The position numbers and the translations under genes are program-made. From Actinoplanes lobatus (GTDB taxonomy: Bacteria > Actinomycetota > Actinomycetes > Mycobacteriales > Micromonosporaceae), in assembly GCF_014205215.1 (NCBI RefSeq), contig NZ_JACHNC010000001.1:1493001-1557000 (forward strand): 64,000 bases of DNA, read 5' to 3'. Under the pieces are notes generated by a model. The model was not told the origin of the DNA, ran no database searches, and worked only from the letters and a program-made list of their open reading frames with translations. Shown in pieces: positions 1-7,248 of this stretch (positions are counted from its first letter, which is position 1; each line of letters begins with the position of its first letter).

Positions 1-67
1 CCCATATTCTTGATCATCGTTCGGCAGTCTTGGTCGACGTTTGTCAGCATCTGACGGCCTGGCGGCG

Positions 68-91
68 GCCTGACGGCCTGGAAACGGCCTG
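68..91. repeat. Left copy of end repeat, candidate attachment or Int/Xis site
   Basis: These 24 bases match 14691-14714 at 22 positions, differing only at positions 15-16. The repeat contains the motif GACGGCCTG (72-80) followed 11 bases later by a near copy (ending at 91). A further exact GACGGCCTG lies at 53-61. Two copies with the same 11-base offset occur at the other end. This pattern suits either an attachment core or recombinase/excisionase arm sites. Which of these it is cannot be decided from the sequence. Confidence 0.45.
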
Positions 92-123
92 GGTTCCGCG
101 CGGAACGCGCCTCCACACCGCCA

Positions 124-269
124 CCGCCATCCCGTCACCGTCGTCCCACACCACGTGGAGCGGGCCTGCCCCGGGGTGACCAGGTGGAGCGCCCTACCGG
201 ACGTACGACCTGGTCACCCCGGGGCAGGTCTGCTCGGCTCTGCCTGGGACGACGGTGACGGGATGGCGG
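124..269. repeat. Large nested palindrome (candidate transfer or replication locus)
   Basis: Two perfect inverted-repeat pairs share the same centre (196.5). The outer arms are 25 bp (124-148 with 245-269). The inner arms are 21 bp (165-185 with 208-228). The 16 bases between outer and inner arms on each side are not complementary, and the central loop is 22 bases. The inner arms contain CCCCGGGGTGACC. A symmetric structure this large in the non-coding end of an AICE is a plausible origin, transfer locus (clt-like) or recombination site; that role is inference. Confidence 0.75.
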
Positions 270-447
270 CCCTCGACCACCGCGGACCGCGCCGGCCAAA
301 CGGCCCCGGACCATCCCGGAGCCCGAGGCCCCCGCCGGAGGCGCTCTAGCCGTGACCAGGCAGCGTTCGCACTTCAACGCCCGATGCTGCCGTGCGCCGG
401 GGCGTGACCGGCCGCCAGGCCGCACGCGCGCCCCGGCGCGACACGGC

Positions 448-466
448 GGCGGGCCGAAGGCCCGCC
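448..466 (+). terminator. Terminator-like GC hairpin
   Basis: An 8-bp perfect stem (448-455 with 459-466) closes a GAA loop and is followed by CTTGAACAAG rather than a real T-tract. It may stop read-through entering from the left end of the element. Confidence 0.35.
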
Positions 467-719
467 CTTGAACAAGTAAAGAAAGTCTGAACACGCACGC
501 TCGGGTTACGCGGGTTACGTCGACCGCAACCCGGTTCGCCTAGGCATGCGCGCTCCGCCCCCAGGGCTCCGGCAAAGTCGTGGGATGTCTGGTGCGTCAG
601 CTCCGCCGAGACAGGACACGCGTTCTGCGGCTCGAGCCCAGGGCATTGAGCTGACTCACCATCTCGGGATCAATGCAGCTCCCACGGGCGCGGTCGGCCT
701 GCCGGGGTATTGTCCAAAT

Positions 720-1430
720 ATGATCATGCCGGTCTTCTATGCCCGACCTCATGCAGCGGGTAAGGCGCTCGATGTCGCCCGCGCTCTCGCCGGTCATGCT
801 GAGGCGGGAAGCACCCGCAAGGACCGCTTGGCGGGGCTTGCCGACGATATCCGGCTGCTCGTCGCTGAGGACCTGCGGGTGACGCCTGACCCGCTAGGGC
901 TATTGCTGAACATCGGGCTGCCCAGCAATGTGCCGTTGCTGTCCTCCAACGACCTGGACCGCTTCGTGTACCCGCTGGTACCAAGGCTCACCGCGGCGAC
1001 CCGGCGCCCGTTCGTCTCGGTATGGGCAAGCAAGCGACACGCCAGGACTTCCTCGGTCGGGGTCTTTCAGGCCCTCCCGGCCCGGGACCCCGGCGGGGCT
1101 GAGCAATTTCAGGTCCGGACGAGCGCCTCCATCGTCGCTCCAGCCTTCCGGCAACAGATCCACAACCAGCTTGCCTCTGGTGGTTTGTCGCCGACCGGTG
1201 GCATCGCCCTTCAGCTGTCGTTCGTGGTCGGCCCGAGACGTGCCTGGCCGAACCTGTGGAAGGCCACGATCGACTCACTGGGTCCACTGCTGGGGCATGC
1301 TGTCGACACCCGCGGAGCGGATGGCCGCATCACCGATCTTGGACTGCACTGCGCCGTCGACCCGGACCTCGGACACGACGTTGTCATCGCGATCCGCGCC
1401 ACGTCATCCCGGACAAGCACCGAATCTTGA
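720..1430 (+). CDS. Hypothetical AICE protein
   Basis: This is a 236-aa protein that I do not recognise. The ATG at 720 is preferred over the upstream in-frame ATG at 546, because the earlier 58 residues are rich in Pro/Arg/Ala and look like translated non-coding DNA. From 720 the protein begins with a normal mixed core. No clear Shine-Dalgarno precedes 720, so a leaderless mRNA is possible. No signal peptide or membrane segment is seen. The C-terminus carries a conserved-looking GRITDLGLH ... DP.LG.D pattern that could help a profile search. It is the first gene inside the left end of the element and converges on the DUF397/XRE operon, with a hairpin at 1507-1530 between them. Confidence 0.6.
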   Translation: MIMPVFYARPHAAGKALDVARALAGHAEAGSTRKDRLAGLADDIRLLVAEDLRVTPDPLGLLLNIGLPSNVPLLSSNDLDRFVYPLVPRLTAATRRPFVSVWASKRHARTSSVGVFQALPARDPGGAEQFQVRTSASIVAPAFRQQIHNQLASGGLSPTGGIALQLSFVVGPRRAWPNLWKATIDSLGPLLGHAVDTRGADGRITDLGLHCAVDPDLGHDVVIAIRATSSRTSTES

Positions 1431-1506
1431 CCATCAGGCGGTGAGCAAGGGTGAACTCACGAACCGGCAGCCGGCCCTTGCTCCGCCCCTAGCCCAGACG
1501 CGAAAA

Positions 1507-1530
1507 AGCCCGGCCTGTGTAGACCGGGCT
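1507..1530. terminator. Terminator between convergent genes
   Basis: The stem AGCCCGG (1507-1513) pairs with CCGGGCT (1524-1530). On the minus strand the hairpin is followed by a run of five T (bases 1503-1507 read in reverse), so it is a good rho-independent terminator for the XRE-DUF397 operon. It may also act weakly on the plus-strand gene ending at 1430. Confidence 0.6.
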
Positions 1531-1546
1531 CTTCGGTGTCGGGCGA

Positions 1547-1741
1547 TCAGAGATCGAACTCGCCGTCTTTGACGCCACCCACGAACGCGGCCCACTCTGC
1601 ATGAGTGAAGACGTGCGCGGGCTTGCTCCGGTCTTTGGTGTCCCGAACGGCGACGCCCTCGTCGGTGATCGCCACCTCGACACAGTTGCCGTTTGCCCCA
1701 CTACGGGTGCTTGTACGCCAGCGTGCGTTAGAGAGATCCAC
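1547..1741 (-). CDS. DUF397 domain protein
   Basis: This is a 64-aa protein with the DUF397 signature: an aromatic/Arg start (ARWRTSTRSG), NCVEVA, VAVRDTKD and the tail WAAFVGGVKDGEFDL. DUF397 proteins are small actinobacterial partners of XRE-DUF5753 regulators (related to BldB/WhiJ-type pairs in Streptomyces). Here it lies 15 bases downstream of such a regulator. Translation starts at GTG 1741 behind AAGGAAGGAG. It probably modulates the neighbouring regulator by direct contact, an inference from the family pairing. Confidence 0.9.
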   Translation of the reverse strand: MDLSNARWRTSTRSGANGNCVEVAITDEGVAVRDTKDRSKPAHVFTHAEWAAFVGGVKDGEFDL

Positions 1742-1756
1742 CGCCCGCTCCTTCCT

Positions 1757-2638
1757 TTATGTGGCCTCGCGGGCCACGGTCTGGATCATTGTCGTGGTGT
1801 CGCTCGTGTTCAGAGCCTGAGCAGCAAGCCGCTGGAAGCCAATGCGGTACCAACCAACCTCGGCGTCTGCCTCCGCGAAAAGTCCCCCGCCCTGATTTTC
1901 CATGTAGACCAGCGGCGGATCGGGCTCTACGAACTCCAAGATCGCGAAGGCGCCAGGCATTCCGGCATGCGCTCCAGCGATGAACGGGAGTACCTGAAGA
2001 GTGATGTTCGGCCGCCGTGCCATTGCAACCAGATGCTCAAGCTGGGCGCGGTGCGCTGTCGGGGTACCCACCTGTCGACGGATCACGGCCTCGTCCAGGA
2101 TCACCCAGAGCGCCGGAGGCCGAGGCTTCGTCAGAGCCTCCTGCCGCCGCATCCTGATCTCCAGCCGTGGGCCGATCTCCTCGTCCGTCGCCTCGGGAAG
2201 AAGTGCCCGAATCACAGTCTCGGCATACTCCCGAGTCTGGAGCAGGCCAGGCACGAACAGGCTTTCGTAGTTCGAGATCCGCTCGGCGTCGGACTCAAAG
2301 GACGTGAACGTTCGGTAGGTGTCGGGCAGCGTGCCACCCTCGAATGCCTCCAGCCACTTGAGCTGACGCGACCTCTTGCGCAAGTCGTGCATCTCGGCGC
2401 GGGTGTCGGCGTCAGTGACGCCGTAGAAGTCGAGTAGATGATTCAGCGTTCCGGCCTGCGGCGTGGTCTTCGCGGTCTCCATCCGGTGCAGAGCACCCGT
2501 CGACAGGCCCGTTGCGGCGGAGACGTTTTCGCGCGTTCGGCCCTCCACGGACGTCCTGAGCGCGAGCAACTGGGCGGCAAGACGACGCCTCGCCACCGTC
2601 GGCGCTTGTCTGCGCACAGCCATCGCTTGCAACTCCAT
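1757..2638 (-). CDS. XRE-family regulator with DUF5753 domain
   Basis: This is a 293-aa protein. Residues about 12-70 form a helix-turn-helix of the XRE/HTH_31 type (RENVSAATGLSTGALHRME). Residues about 90-285 are the DUF5753 domain typical of actinobacterial developmental and mobile-element regulators (FVPGLLQTREYAETVIRALL; LDEAVIRRQVG). The ATG at 2638 is chosen because AAGGGAG lies 8 bases upstream; an in-frame TTG at 2656 lacks such a site. It forms an operon with the DUF397 gene. A palindromic element at 2727-2761 lies between it and the plus-strand small-gene chain and is a likely operator, so it may control both directions. The specific ligand or target is unknown. Confidence 0.9.
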   Translation of the reverse strand: MELQAMAVRRQAPTVARRRLAAQLLALRTSVEGRTRENVSAATGLSTGALHRMETAKTTPQAGTLNHLLDFYGVTDADTRAEMHDLRKRSRQLKWLEAFEGGTLPDTYRTFTSFESDAERISNYESLFVPGLLQTREYAETVIRALLPEATDEEIGPRLEIRMRRQEALTKPRPPALWVILDEAVIRRQVGTPTAHRAQLEHLVAMARRPNITLQVLPFIAGAHAGMPGAFAILEFVEPDPPLVYMENQGGGLFAEADAEVGWYRIGFQRLAAQALNTSDTTTMIQTVAREAT

Positions 2639-2726
2639 CCTCGGGGCTCCCTTCAATGAGTCTCCCTCGCTGAGGTGGGGGAGATACGCCGGGGCAGGCT
2701 TAGTTCCTGTAGCAAAAGTATCTCAG

Positions 2727-2761
2727 GTACTTGTAGACTCCCGAGTAAGTACCACAAGTAC
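2727..2761. promoter_or_regulatory. Candidate operator between divergent XRE gene and small-gene chain
   Basis: GTACTTGT (2727-2734) and ACAAGTAC (2754-2761) form an 8-bp perfect inverted repeat with a 19-base spacer. The surrounding AT-rich stretch contains further AAGTA/TACTT half-sites. The position about 90 bases upstream of the XRE start and before the plus-strand genes suits autoregulation and divergent control. Confidence 0.5.
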
Positions 2762-2841
2762 TACTACTAAGTGATCTCTAAGCCGACGCCAGGCATCCGC
2801 CAGGCTCCACCCGTCTCGAAGCCGACCCGCCGGGGGCAGAC

Positions 2842-3051
2842 GTGAAGCACCGAAGAAGGAGAGTCCTGAGGGTCTTCCCGACTCGCCAGTGTGTATGCGG
2901 ACTAAGGCACCCATGCCCGGATGCCGGACAGCCATTTGGCCTGACGCCGGTGCGTCCCGGACCTCGCACGCGCCATGCGGATGAGGAGATTTGGCCGACG
3001 CCATGGGGACCGATGTACGTCCGTCTGCCTGGAGAGCGGTGGACGAAATGA
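2842..3051 (+). CDS. Possible small Cys/His-rich protein
   Basis: This is a possible 69-aa protein starting at GTG 2842. It has a CVCGLRHPCPD segment, a CxCxxxHxC pattern that could bind zinc, after an Arg-rich N-terminus. Its TGA stop overlaps the ATG of the next gene (ATGA, 3048-3051), the same coupling used by the genes that follow, which supports it being real. AAGGAG at 2856-2861 lies inside the frame, so a later unconventional start is also possible. No function can be assigned. Confidence is limited by the unusual N-terminus and short length. Confidence 0.4.
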   Translation: MKHRRRRVLRVFPTRQCVCGLRHPCPDAGQPFGLTPVRPGPRTRHADEEIWPTPWGPMYVRLPGERWTK

Positions 3052-3329
3052 CGACCGAACTGGTCCTCGTCACGCCCGCGCGGCCGGAGCCGAGCAGCGA
3101 GCACATTGCCGACCGTTCGTCCTGGGATTGCCGAGTGTGCGGGCAGCCGTGGCCCTGCGCGCCGGGCAAGGTGGCACTCATCGAGGAGTTCCGGGAGTAC
3201 CCGTCGGTTCTGCTGCTGTACCTGGTCGCGACGTTCTACGAGGCTCGGGATTCATATATGAACGTGGCGGAGCCGCCGGACCTCTACGGGCGCTTCGTGA
3301 TGTGGGCCGTGAGGCGGGCGAACCCATGA
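3048..3329 (+). CDS. Conserved small protein with Cys-rich motif
   Basis: This 93-aa protein starts at ATG 3048 behind GGAGAG. It carries WDCRVCGQPWPC (CxxC...C spacing), which may bind a metal, followed by a hydrophobic helical region (YPSVLLLYLVATFYEARDSYM). Proteins of this shape are common beside XRE-DUF5753/DUF397 pairs and in actinobacterial mobile elements, but I know of no function. The start overlaps the preceding stop and its own stop overlaps the next start (ATGA at 3326-3329), so it is part of a translationally coupled chain. Confidence 0.7.
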   Translation: MTTELVLVTPARPEPSSEHIADRSSWDCRVCGQPWPCAPGKVALIEEFREYPSVLLLYLVATFYEARDSYMNVAEPPDLYGRFVMWAVRRANP

Positions 3330-3673
3330 CCCGCCGTCACTACCCGCCGATGATGACGTTTCACTCGCCCGAGTGTCCGGCGCTTGCCGGCCTGCTCGAT
3401 CAATTCGAGTCAATGCCGGTCGATAGGGCTCGCGAGAAATACCCGAACCATCATTTCGATCTCTGTGCCGCTGTCGACATCACGCCGTACGTGGCTGTCG
3501 AGCTGGCGGTGCCGGAGCACCTGTACGACCCGAGCGGCACTCGCCCTGACGACGCCGTGCGGTCGCTGTGCCGGAAGTGTTTCGGCACGCACGGCGAGGA
3601 CGAGGGCCGGGAAGTGATCAACGTGCGGCCGCAGCAGGAGCCGCCGTCAGGCTTGGTGATTCCCGGTGCCTGA
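3326..3673 (+). CDS. Hypothetical protein of the coupled small-gene chain
   Basis: This 115-aa protein starts with an ATG that overlaps the preceding stop by 4 bases. A C-terminal LCRKCFG (CxxC) and an earlier FHSPECPAL segment may form a small metal site. No signal peptide or membrane span is seen. I do not recognise the family. Its downstream end overlaps the next gene by 8 bases. Confidence 0.65.
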   Translation: MTRRHYPPMMTFHSPECPALAGLLDQFESMPVDRAREKYPNHHFDLCAAVDITPYVAVELAVPEHLYDPSGTRPDDAVRSLCRKCFGTHGEDEGREVINVRPQQEPPSGLVIPGA

Positions 3674-4058
3674 GCCGCAGCGTGCCATCGAGGAGTCGCT
3701 CAGTTGGCGGAACCGACGGATCCGGGCCGCGAACCTGCCGTACCCGCCGGGTGTCCTGGAGGCATGCGAGCAGTTCGATCGTGACCATTCCGCCTGGTCC
3801 GCCTCGTGGATGCCGGAGAACACCGGTAAGGGCTGGGAGCGCCCGGCCGGGTTCGGTGCCCGCCGAACCGACGGTGAGCGGCTGCGCGGTTGTGACGACT
3901 TCCGCCCTGGCCTGGACGACAACGTGCCACGGACGCCGTGGGCGTTCGGAGCGACCATCGCTGACCTGGAACGGCGGGTCGCGGAGTTCGAGGCGCTGAT
4001 CGCCATGGAGGCAGATCTGACCCGGCGACTGACGCCACGCATAGGGGGCATTCGATGA
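3666..4058 (+). CDS. Hypothetical protein of the coupled small-gene chain
   Basis: This 130-aa protein starts at GTG 3666, inside the end of the preceding gene. The sequence is charged and Trp-rich in the middle (SAWSASWMPENTGKGWERP), then has a C-terminal helix likely to form a coiled coil (TIADLERRVAEFEALIAMEADLTRR). This architecture suggests protein-protein contact, but no family is recognised. The next gene starts by ATGA overlap at 4055. Confidence 0.65.
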   Translation: MPEPQRAIEESLSWRNRRIRAANLPYPPGVLEACEQFDRDHSAWSASWMPENTGKGWERPAGFGARRTDGERLRGCDDFRPGLDDNVPRTPWAFGATIADLERRVAEFEALIAMEADLTRRLTPRIGGIR

Positions 4059-4501
4059 CAAACTATATCTACGACGAATCACACGCTCTCGCCGCTGCGG
4101 ACGCTGCTGGCCGCGCGCTGGAGCCCGATGACGAGGCGCGGCCGACCCTACGCGAGGTGCTTGGCTCCTCGGGCTACCCGATGCCCGCCTCCAGCGCTCC
4201 TGACCGGTTCGTGCGATTGCTCGCCGACCTGGTGCCGGGATGGCTTGCCGAGCCGCCGGAGAGCGCGGTGGATTTTTACCTGGCCGTGGCGGCACCGGAC
4301 CGGTCGATGGGTGTGAGCATCACCGTGGGCCTGCCGGGTGAGCAGGGGTATCTCACGGTCGACGAGTGGTGCGTCACCGGCACCAGTACCGCGCATGTCG
4401 CCCTGGAGCTGACCTTGAACCACGATGCGGGCACGCCAGCATTCGAGCACGCGATCCGGGTGCTGCGGGCGCATGGCGCGCTACCGGCGGTAGGGCAGTG
4501 A
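4055..4501 (+). CDS. Hypothetical protein of the coupled small-gene chain
   Basis: This 148-aa acidic protein starts at ATG 4055, overlapping the previous stop by 4 bases. It has an alpha/beta-looking core (FYLAVAAPDRSMGVSITVGLP; YLTVDEW) without recognisable catalytic motifs, signal peptide or membrane span. It ends one base into the start of the next gene (TGATG at 4499-4503). Function is unknown. Confidence 0.65.
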   Translation: MTNYIYDESHALAAADAAGRALEPDDEARPTLREVLGSSGYPMPASSAPDRFVRLLADLVPGWLAEPPESAVDFYLAVAAPDRSMGVSITVGLPGEQGYLTVDEWCVTGTSTAHVALELTLNHDAGTPAFEHAIRVLRAHGALPAVGQ

Positions 4502-5028
4502 TGGCCAGTGAGATCGATCTGCGTCGGTTGGGTCGGCCGTTGTGGGCCAACCTCATGGATTGGCCTCGCCGGGCAGCGAGGACCTGCCTTGCCATCGACG
4601 TCGACTACCCCGCGTGGGTGGCCTGGTATCACCCGCCGCGCGGCACGGATCCGGCCTGCTGGTCGGCCCTGCTGGTCAGCGGTGACCCGTGGCCGGTCCA
4701 CGTCAACGCTGCGACCCCCGGTGAGCTTCGTTCCGCGATCGCGGCCCGCGAGGCAGAGCACCGGCCCCATTCTCCGGCGGAAACGGCCGCCGGTGACACC
4801 AAGGAAAGGAATACCAGCATGGACCTGCTCAACGACGGCAAGCCGTTCAAGTCCTCGAAGTCCGGCGCGGCCGGGCACTGCGTCACGGTGCAGCACCTGC
4901 CGTCCGGCGGCGTCGCCGTGGCCCACAGCCAGGACCCGGACGGCGTGAAGATCCGCTACACCCCCGAGGAGTGGACCGCCTTCCTCGAAGGTGCCAAGAG
5001 CGGCGAGTTCGACCTGCCGACGGTCTAG
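4501..5028 (+). CDS. Hypothetical protein fused to C-terminal DUF397 domain
   Basis: This 176-aa protein starts at ATG 4501. The first 100 residues are a Trp-rich unknown region (RRLGRPLWANLMDWPRRAAR; VAWYHPPRG). Residues 107-175 are a complete DUF397 domain (HCVTVQHLPSGGVAVAHS; YTPEEWTAFLEGAKSGEFDL). The join contains its own ribosome-binding site and ATG in the same frame (see 4819), so both a fusion and a free DUF397 protein may be made. It is the last member of the coupled chain. It is the second DUF397 unit in the element while only one XRE-DUF5753 gene is present. Confidence 0.7.
   Translation: MASEIDLRRLGRPLWANLMDWPRRAARTCLAIDVDYPAWVAWYHPPRGTDPACWSALLVSGDPWPVHVNAATPGELRSAIAAREAEHRPHSPAETAAGDTKERNTSMDLLNDGKPFKSSKSGAAGHCVTVQHLPSGGVAVAHSQDPDGVKIRYTPEEWTAFLEGAKSGEFDLPTV
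4819..5028 (+). CDS. DUF397 protein from internal in-frame start
   Basis: ATG 4819 is preceded by AAGGAAAGGAA with normal spacing, inside the longer frame that begins at 4501. Translation from here gives 69 residues, the usual length of free-standing DUF397 proteins, beginning MDLLNDGKPF. Either the upstream gene has lost its stop and fused, or a nested gene is used to make two products from one frame. Confidence 0.6.
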   Translation: MDLLNDGKPFKSSKSGAAGHCVTVQHLPSGGVAVAHSQDPDGVKIRYTPEEWTAFLEGAKSGEFDLPTV

Positions 5029-5280
5029 GTCGCAGCCTTCAACACCACTCCCAAGTTTGACCCTCCAACGATCTAGTGGCCGGGCAGGGCGCTAGATCCG
5101 GGTGAGGGCGTTAAACCGATCCAGCCGGAACAGCGACACGCATGCCCCCCTGCTACGCGTGCACGCCCCTACCGGTCTGTGTCGGCTAGGACGTCCACGA
5201 CGGCCCCGTTCCCGCTTTCTTCCGGCCGAGACGTACCTGCGCCCTCACTCCTCAAACTTTCGACAGAAGAGAGTCGCACC

Positions 5281-5454
5281 GTGTATGAGCTGCCGGTACT
5301 GGATCAGCGGATTCCCGGTTCCCACCTCCACCCGCTGCTCCGGCGAACTCGCTTCGTTGGTGTGGCGAAGGTTCCCAGCGGCTTCGTCGATGACCTGCCA
5401 GTGCTTGAAAAGGTGCTGACGGCACTCCGGCAACACCGGAATGCCGAAGACTGA
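5281..5454 (+). CDS. Hypothetical small protein
   Basis: This possible 57-aa protein starts at GTG 5281 behind GAAGAGAG. It is leucine/valine rich (YELPVLDQRIPGSHLHPLL; VDDLPVLEKVLTALRQH) with normal codon use and no membrane segment. The reading frame stays open upstream to 5179, but those codons lack a good start signal. It is convergent with the membrane protein gene ending at 5467. No family is recognised. Confidence 0.5.
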   Translation: MYELPVLDQRIPGSHLHPLLRRTRFVGVAKVPSGFVDDLPVLEKVLTALRQHRNAED

Positions 5455-5466
5455 CCGTCGACGCGT

Positions 5467-6240
5467 TCACTCCGTCGGCATCGAGGACGTTGGCGGGCAG
5501 GAGTGCCACGCGCGGAACGGGTCACGCGGGCCGCACTTCAACATCTCGCGGGGATGCTTCAACGGATCCGCCGACGACGGGACGACCGCCGGCACGGGCG
5601 CAGCCGACGGTTCCCCATCTCCAGCGCCTTCATATCGGGGCACGTACCCACCCGTCCCGCACCATGGCGGAGCGTCGATACCGGCGACTCGCCAACCATC
5701 ATCGTTTCGGGTCTTGATGACCCATGTCCGCGGCGAGCTGCTGTAGCCGCCAAGCCGCCCGTTGTCGTCCGCGCCCCACCACACTGCCTGGACCTCCGCG
5801 CGCACTTCGGCACGCCCGTCGACGACAGGGCCGCTACGCAAGGACTTGATGTCTAAACGGGTGGGGGGCGGATCGGTTGAGCGCATCGCGTCCTGGTACG
5901 TCCGCCACTGGCTCAGTAGCCGCTCCTGCCCGCCATCATCCAAGAGCGGCAGCAGGCCATCGGGATCGTTGTACGACAACCGGATGAGGTACTCATCTGC
6001 GGCGGCTTCGGGAGACGGGGCACCCTTGCCGGCCTCAACCGTCACCCTGGCAAACCAGAGGACAGGGACACTGAGAATCCCGCCGCAACAGATCAGCAGC
6101 GTTGGCGTGAACACGAACACGGCGAGGCGGCGGCGCACTGACCAACCCGAGAAGCGATGTCGGACATGCCGCTCCTCCCAGCGTTCATAGGCAGCCTTGA
6201 CTACCCTCCACCGCACCCATCGATCGACCCTCGTGATCAT
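5467..6240 (-). CDS. Membrane-anchored hypothetical protein, possible NTF2-like domain
   Basis: This 257-aa protein has a basic N-terminus (WEERHVRHRFSGWSVRRR), one membrane segment at about 39-63 and an extracytoplasmic domain. The domain begins AADEYLIRLSYNDPDGLLPLLD and has mixed strands (AEVRAEVQAVWW; TWVIKTRNDDGWRVAGID), resembling NTF2-like or TcpC-type conjugation proteins in outline. The C-terminal 60 residues are Pro/Ser-rich with three Cys. A role in the mating channel is inference from position and topology. No good Shine-Dalgarno is seen, so the start is uncertain. Confidence 0.65.
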   Translation of the reverse strand: MITRVDRWVRWRVVKAAYERWEERHVRHRFSGWSVRRRLAVFVFTPTLLICCGGILSVPVLWFARVTVEAGKGAPSPEAAADEYLIRLSYNDPDGLLPLLDDGGQERLLSQWRTYQDAMRSTDPPPTRLDIKSLRSGPVVDGRAEVRAEVQAVWWGADDNGRLGGYSSSPRTWVIKTRNDDGWRVAGIDAPPWCGTGGYVPRYEGAGDGEPSAAPVPAVVPSSADPLKHPREMLKCGPRDPFRAWHSCPPTSSMPTE

Positions 6241-6338
6241 CCGGGAACGATACGCATCTTGGTCAACTTCCGTCGAACGCGTTACCTCTTCCTGAGCATG
6301 CGGTGCGGCGGTGCCAGCAAGGCCTAGAACAACTGCGC

Positions 6339-7244
6339 CTATCGTTGGACCAAACCAAGCTGCCGCCTCAACTCCTGCATTGATGCCTTCAGAAGTTCCT
6401 GCTCGAAAGCCTGCGGGCTGTCAATATTGGGCTTATATTCGGCCATCAGAGAGTGCGCGCGATCGTACCACTTGCGTAGCGCAATCGACGTGGCTTCGTC
6501 AAGTCGGCCATCGATGAGGCCGTGACGAATTATGACGTCTAACTCTTGGCTCATTAGATCGTCCTTGGGCCTTTGCGGATTTGTCCAGTCGTCCGCGACA
6601 ATCGGGCGTAGGCGCAGCGCCTTCCGGTTCCAATGCATGAGAATGTCGAGGTCGACGGTAAAGTGATCTGGCATCTCCTCAGGCCAGAGGTGGCGCCACG
6701 CCGCGCGCTGCCCAGACCATGGCGTGGAGCCTACCTTCGGAAGCATTTCCGGATAGAGATAGCCGCAGACTGGCGCAAAAAAACCGTGGAGCCACATCTG
6801 CGGATACAGGGGACGCCAATACAGATCGGTGACACACGCGTCGGCAATGCCGCTTAGGATTGGCTCAAGCAAGATCGTTGATAGCGGTCGGTCGCCGAAG
6901 TACTGCATGTCGCCATCGATTAGACAGACAATGTCGCCTGACGTACTTGCCAGTCCAGCCTTTATGGCTGCGCCTTTACCAATCGGTGCTTCAATGACCC
7001 GAGCGTCGGTCTTCTGCGCTTCGGCCACCGTCCCATCGGTGCATCCGCTTGCGCTAACGAGCACCTCGCCGCCGATCCCAAGAAGCGACAAGCCCTGGCG
7101 CGCCTCAGCAACAACACTGGCAATCGTGGCTTCTTCATTGTGCGCTGGGATTACGATGCTGACGGTTGCCTTGGAGCTGCTGATCGTCCGATTAGGAACC
7201 AAATCGAGCCCGAGGGCAGGATCAATCTCCGGCCGCTTAACCAT
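6339..7244 (-). CDS. Family 2 glycosyltransferase (GpgS-like)
   Basis: This 301-aa GT-A fold enzyme has the N-terminal nucleotide-sugar motif VSIVIPAHNEEATIASVV, a GKGAAIKAGL segment and the metal-binding DGD in CLIDGDMQYFG. This order is like glucosyl-/mannosyl-3-phosphoglycerate synthases and related GT2 enzymes that transfer a sugar from a nucleotide donor; the acceptor is unknown. ATG 7244 lies four bases after the GntR gene stop, with GAAGGGAAG and GAGG upstream, so the two genes form an operon. Base composition is visibly less GC-rich than the neighbours, pointing to recent acquisition. It is not a standard AICE function and is best read as cargo. Confidence 0.85.
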   Translation of the reverse strand: MVKRPEIDPALGLDLVPNRTISSSKATVSIVIPAHNEEATIASVVAEARQGLSLLGIGGEVLVSASGCTDGTVAEAQKTDARVIEAPIGKGAAIKAGLASTSGDIVCLIDGDMQYFGDRPLSTILLEPILSGIADACVTDLYWRPLYPQMWLHGFFAPVCGYLYPEMLPKVGSTPWSGQRAAWRHLWPEEMPDHFTVDLDILMHWNRKALRLRPIVADDWTNPQRPKDDLMSQELDVIIRHGLIDGRLDEATSIALRKWYDRAHSLMAEYKPNIDSPQAFEQELLKASMQELRRQLGLVQR

Positions 7245-7248
7245 TTCC

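Larger units (their letters stand above)
1..719. other. Non-coding left end of the element
   Basis: No convincing gene is seen before 720. The open frames here on both strands run through the large palindrome and mirror each other, which is a symmetry artefact. The stretch contains the end repeats (53-91), the nested palindrome (124-269), a short GC hairpin (448-466) and an AT-richer spacer around 470-500. The first 50 bases are AT-richer and may be chromosome or the outer edge of the element. Confidence 0.6.

Noticed and set aside
1-545. Open frames of 60-120 codons on both strands
   Set aside because: They run through the 124-269 palindrome and the surrounding GC-rich DNA, lack ribosome-binding sites, and have Arg/Pro/Gly-rich translations typical of shadow frames.
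5102-5419. Alternative frame overlapping the small gene at 5281
   Set aside because: It lacks a ribosome-binding site and its translation is Arg/Pro/Ser-rich; the 5281 frame has better codon use and a plausible start.
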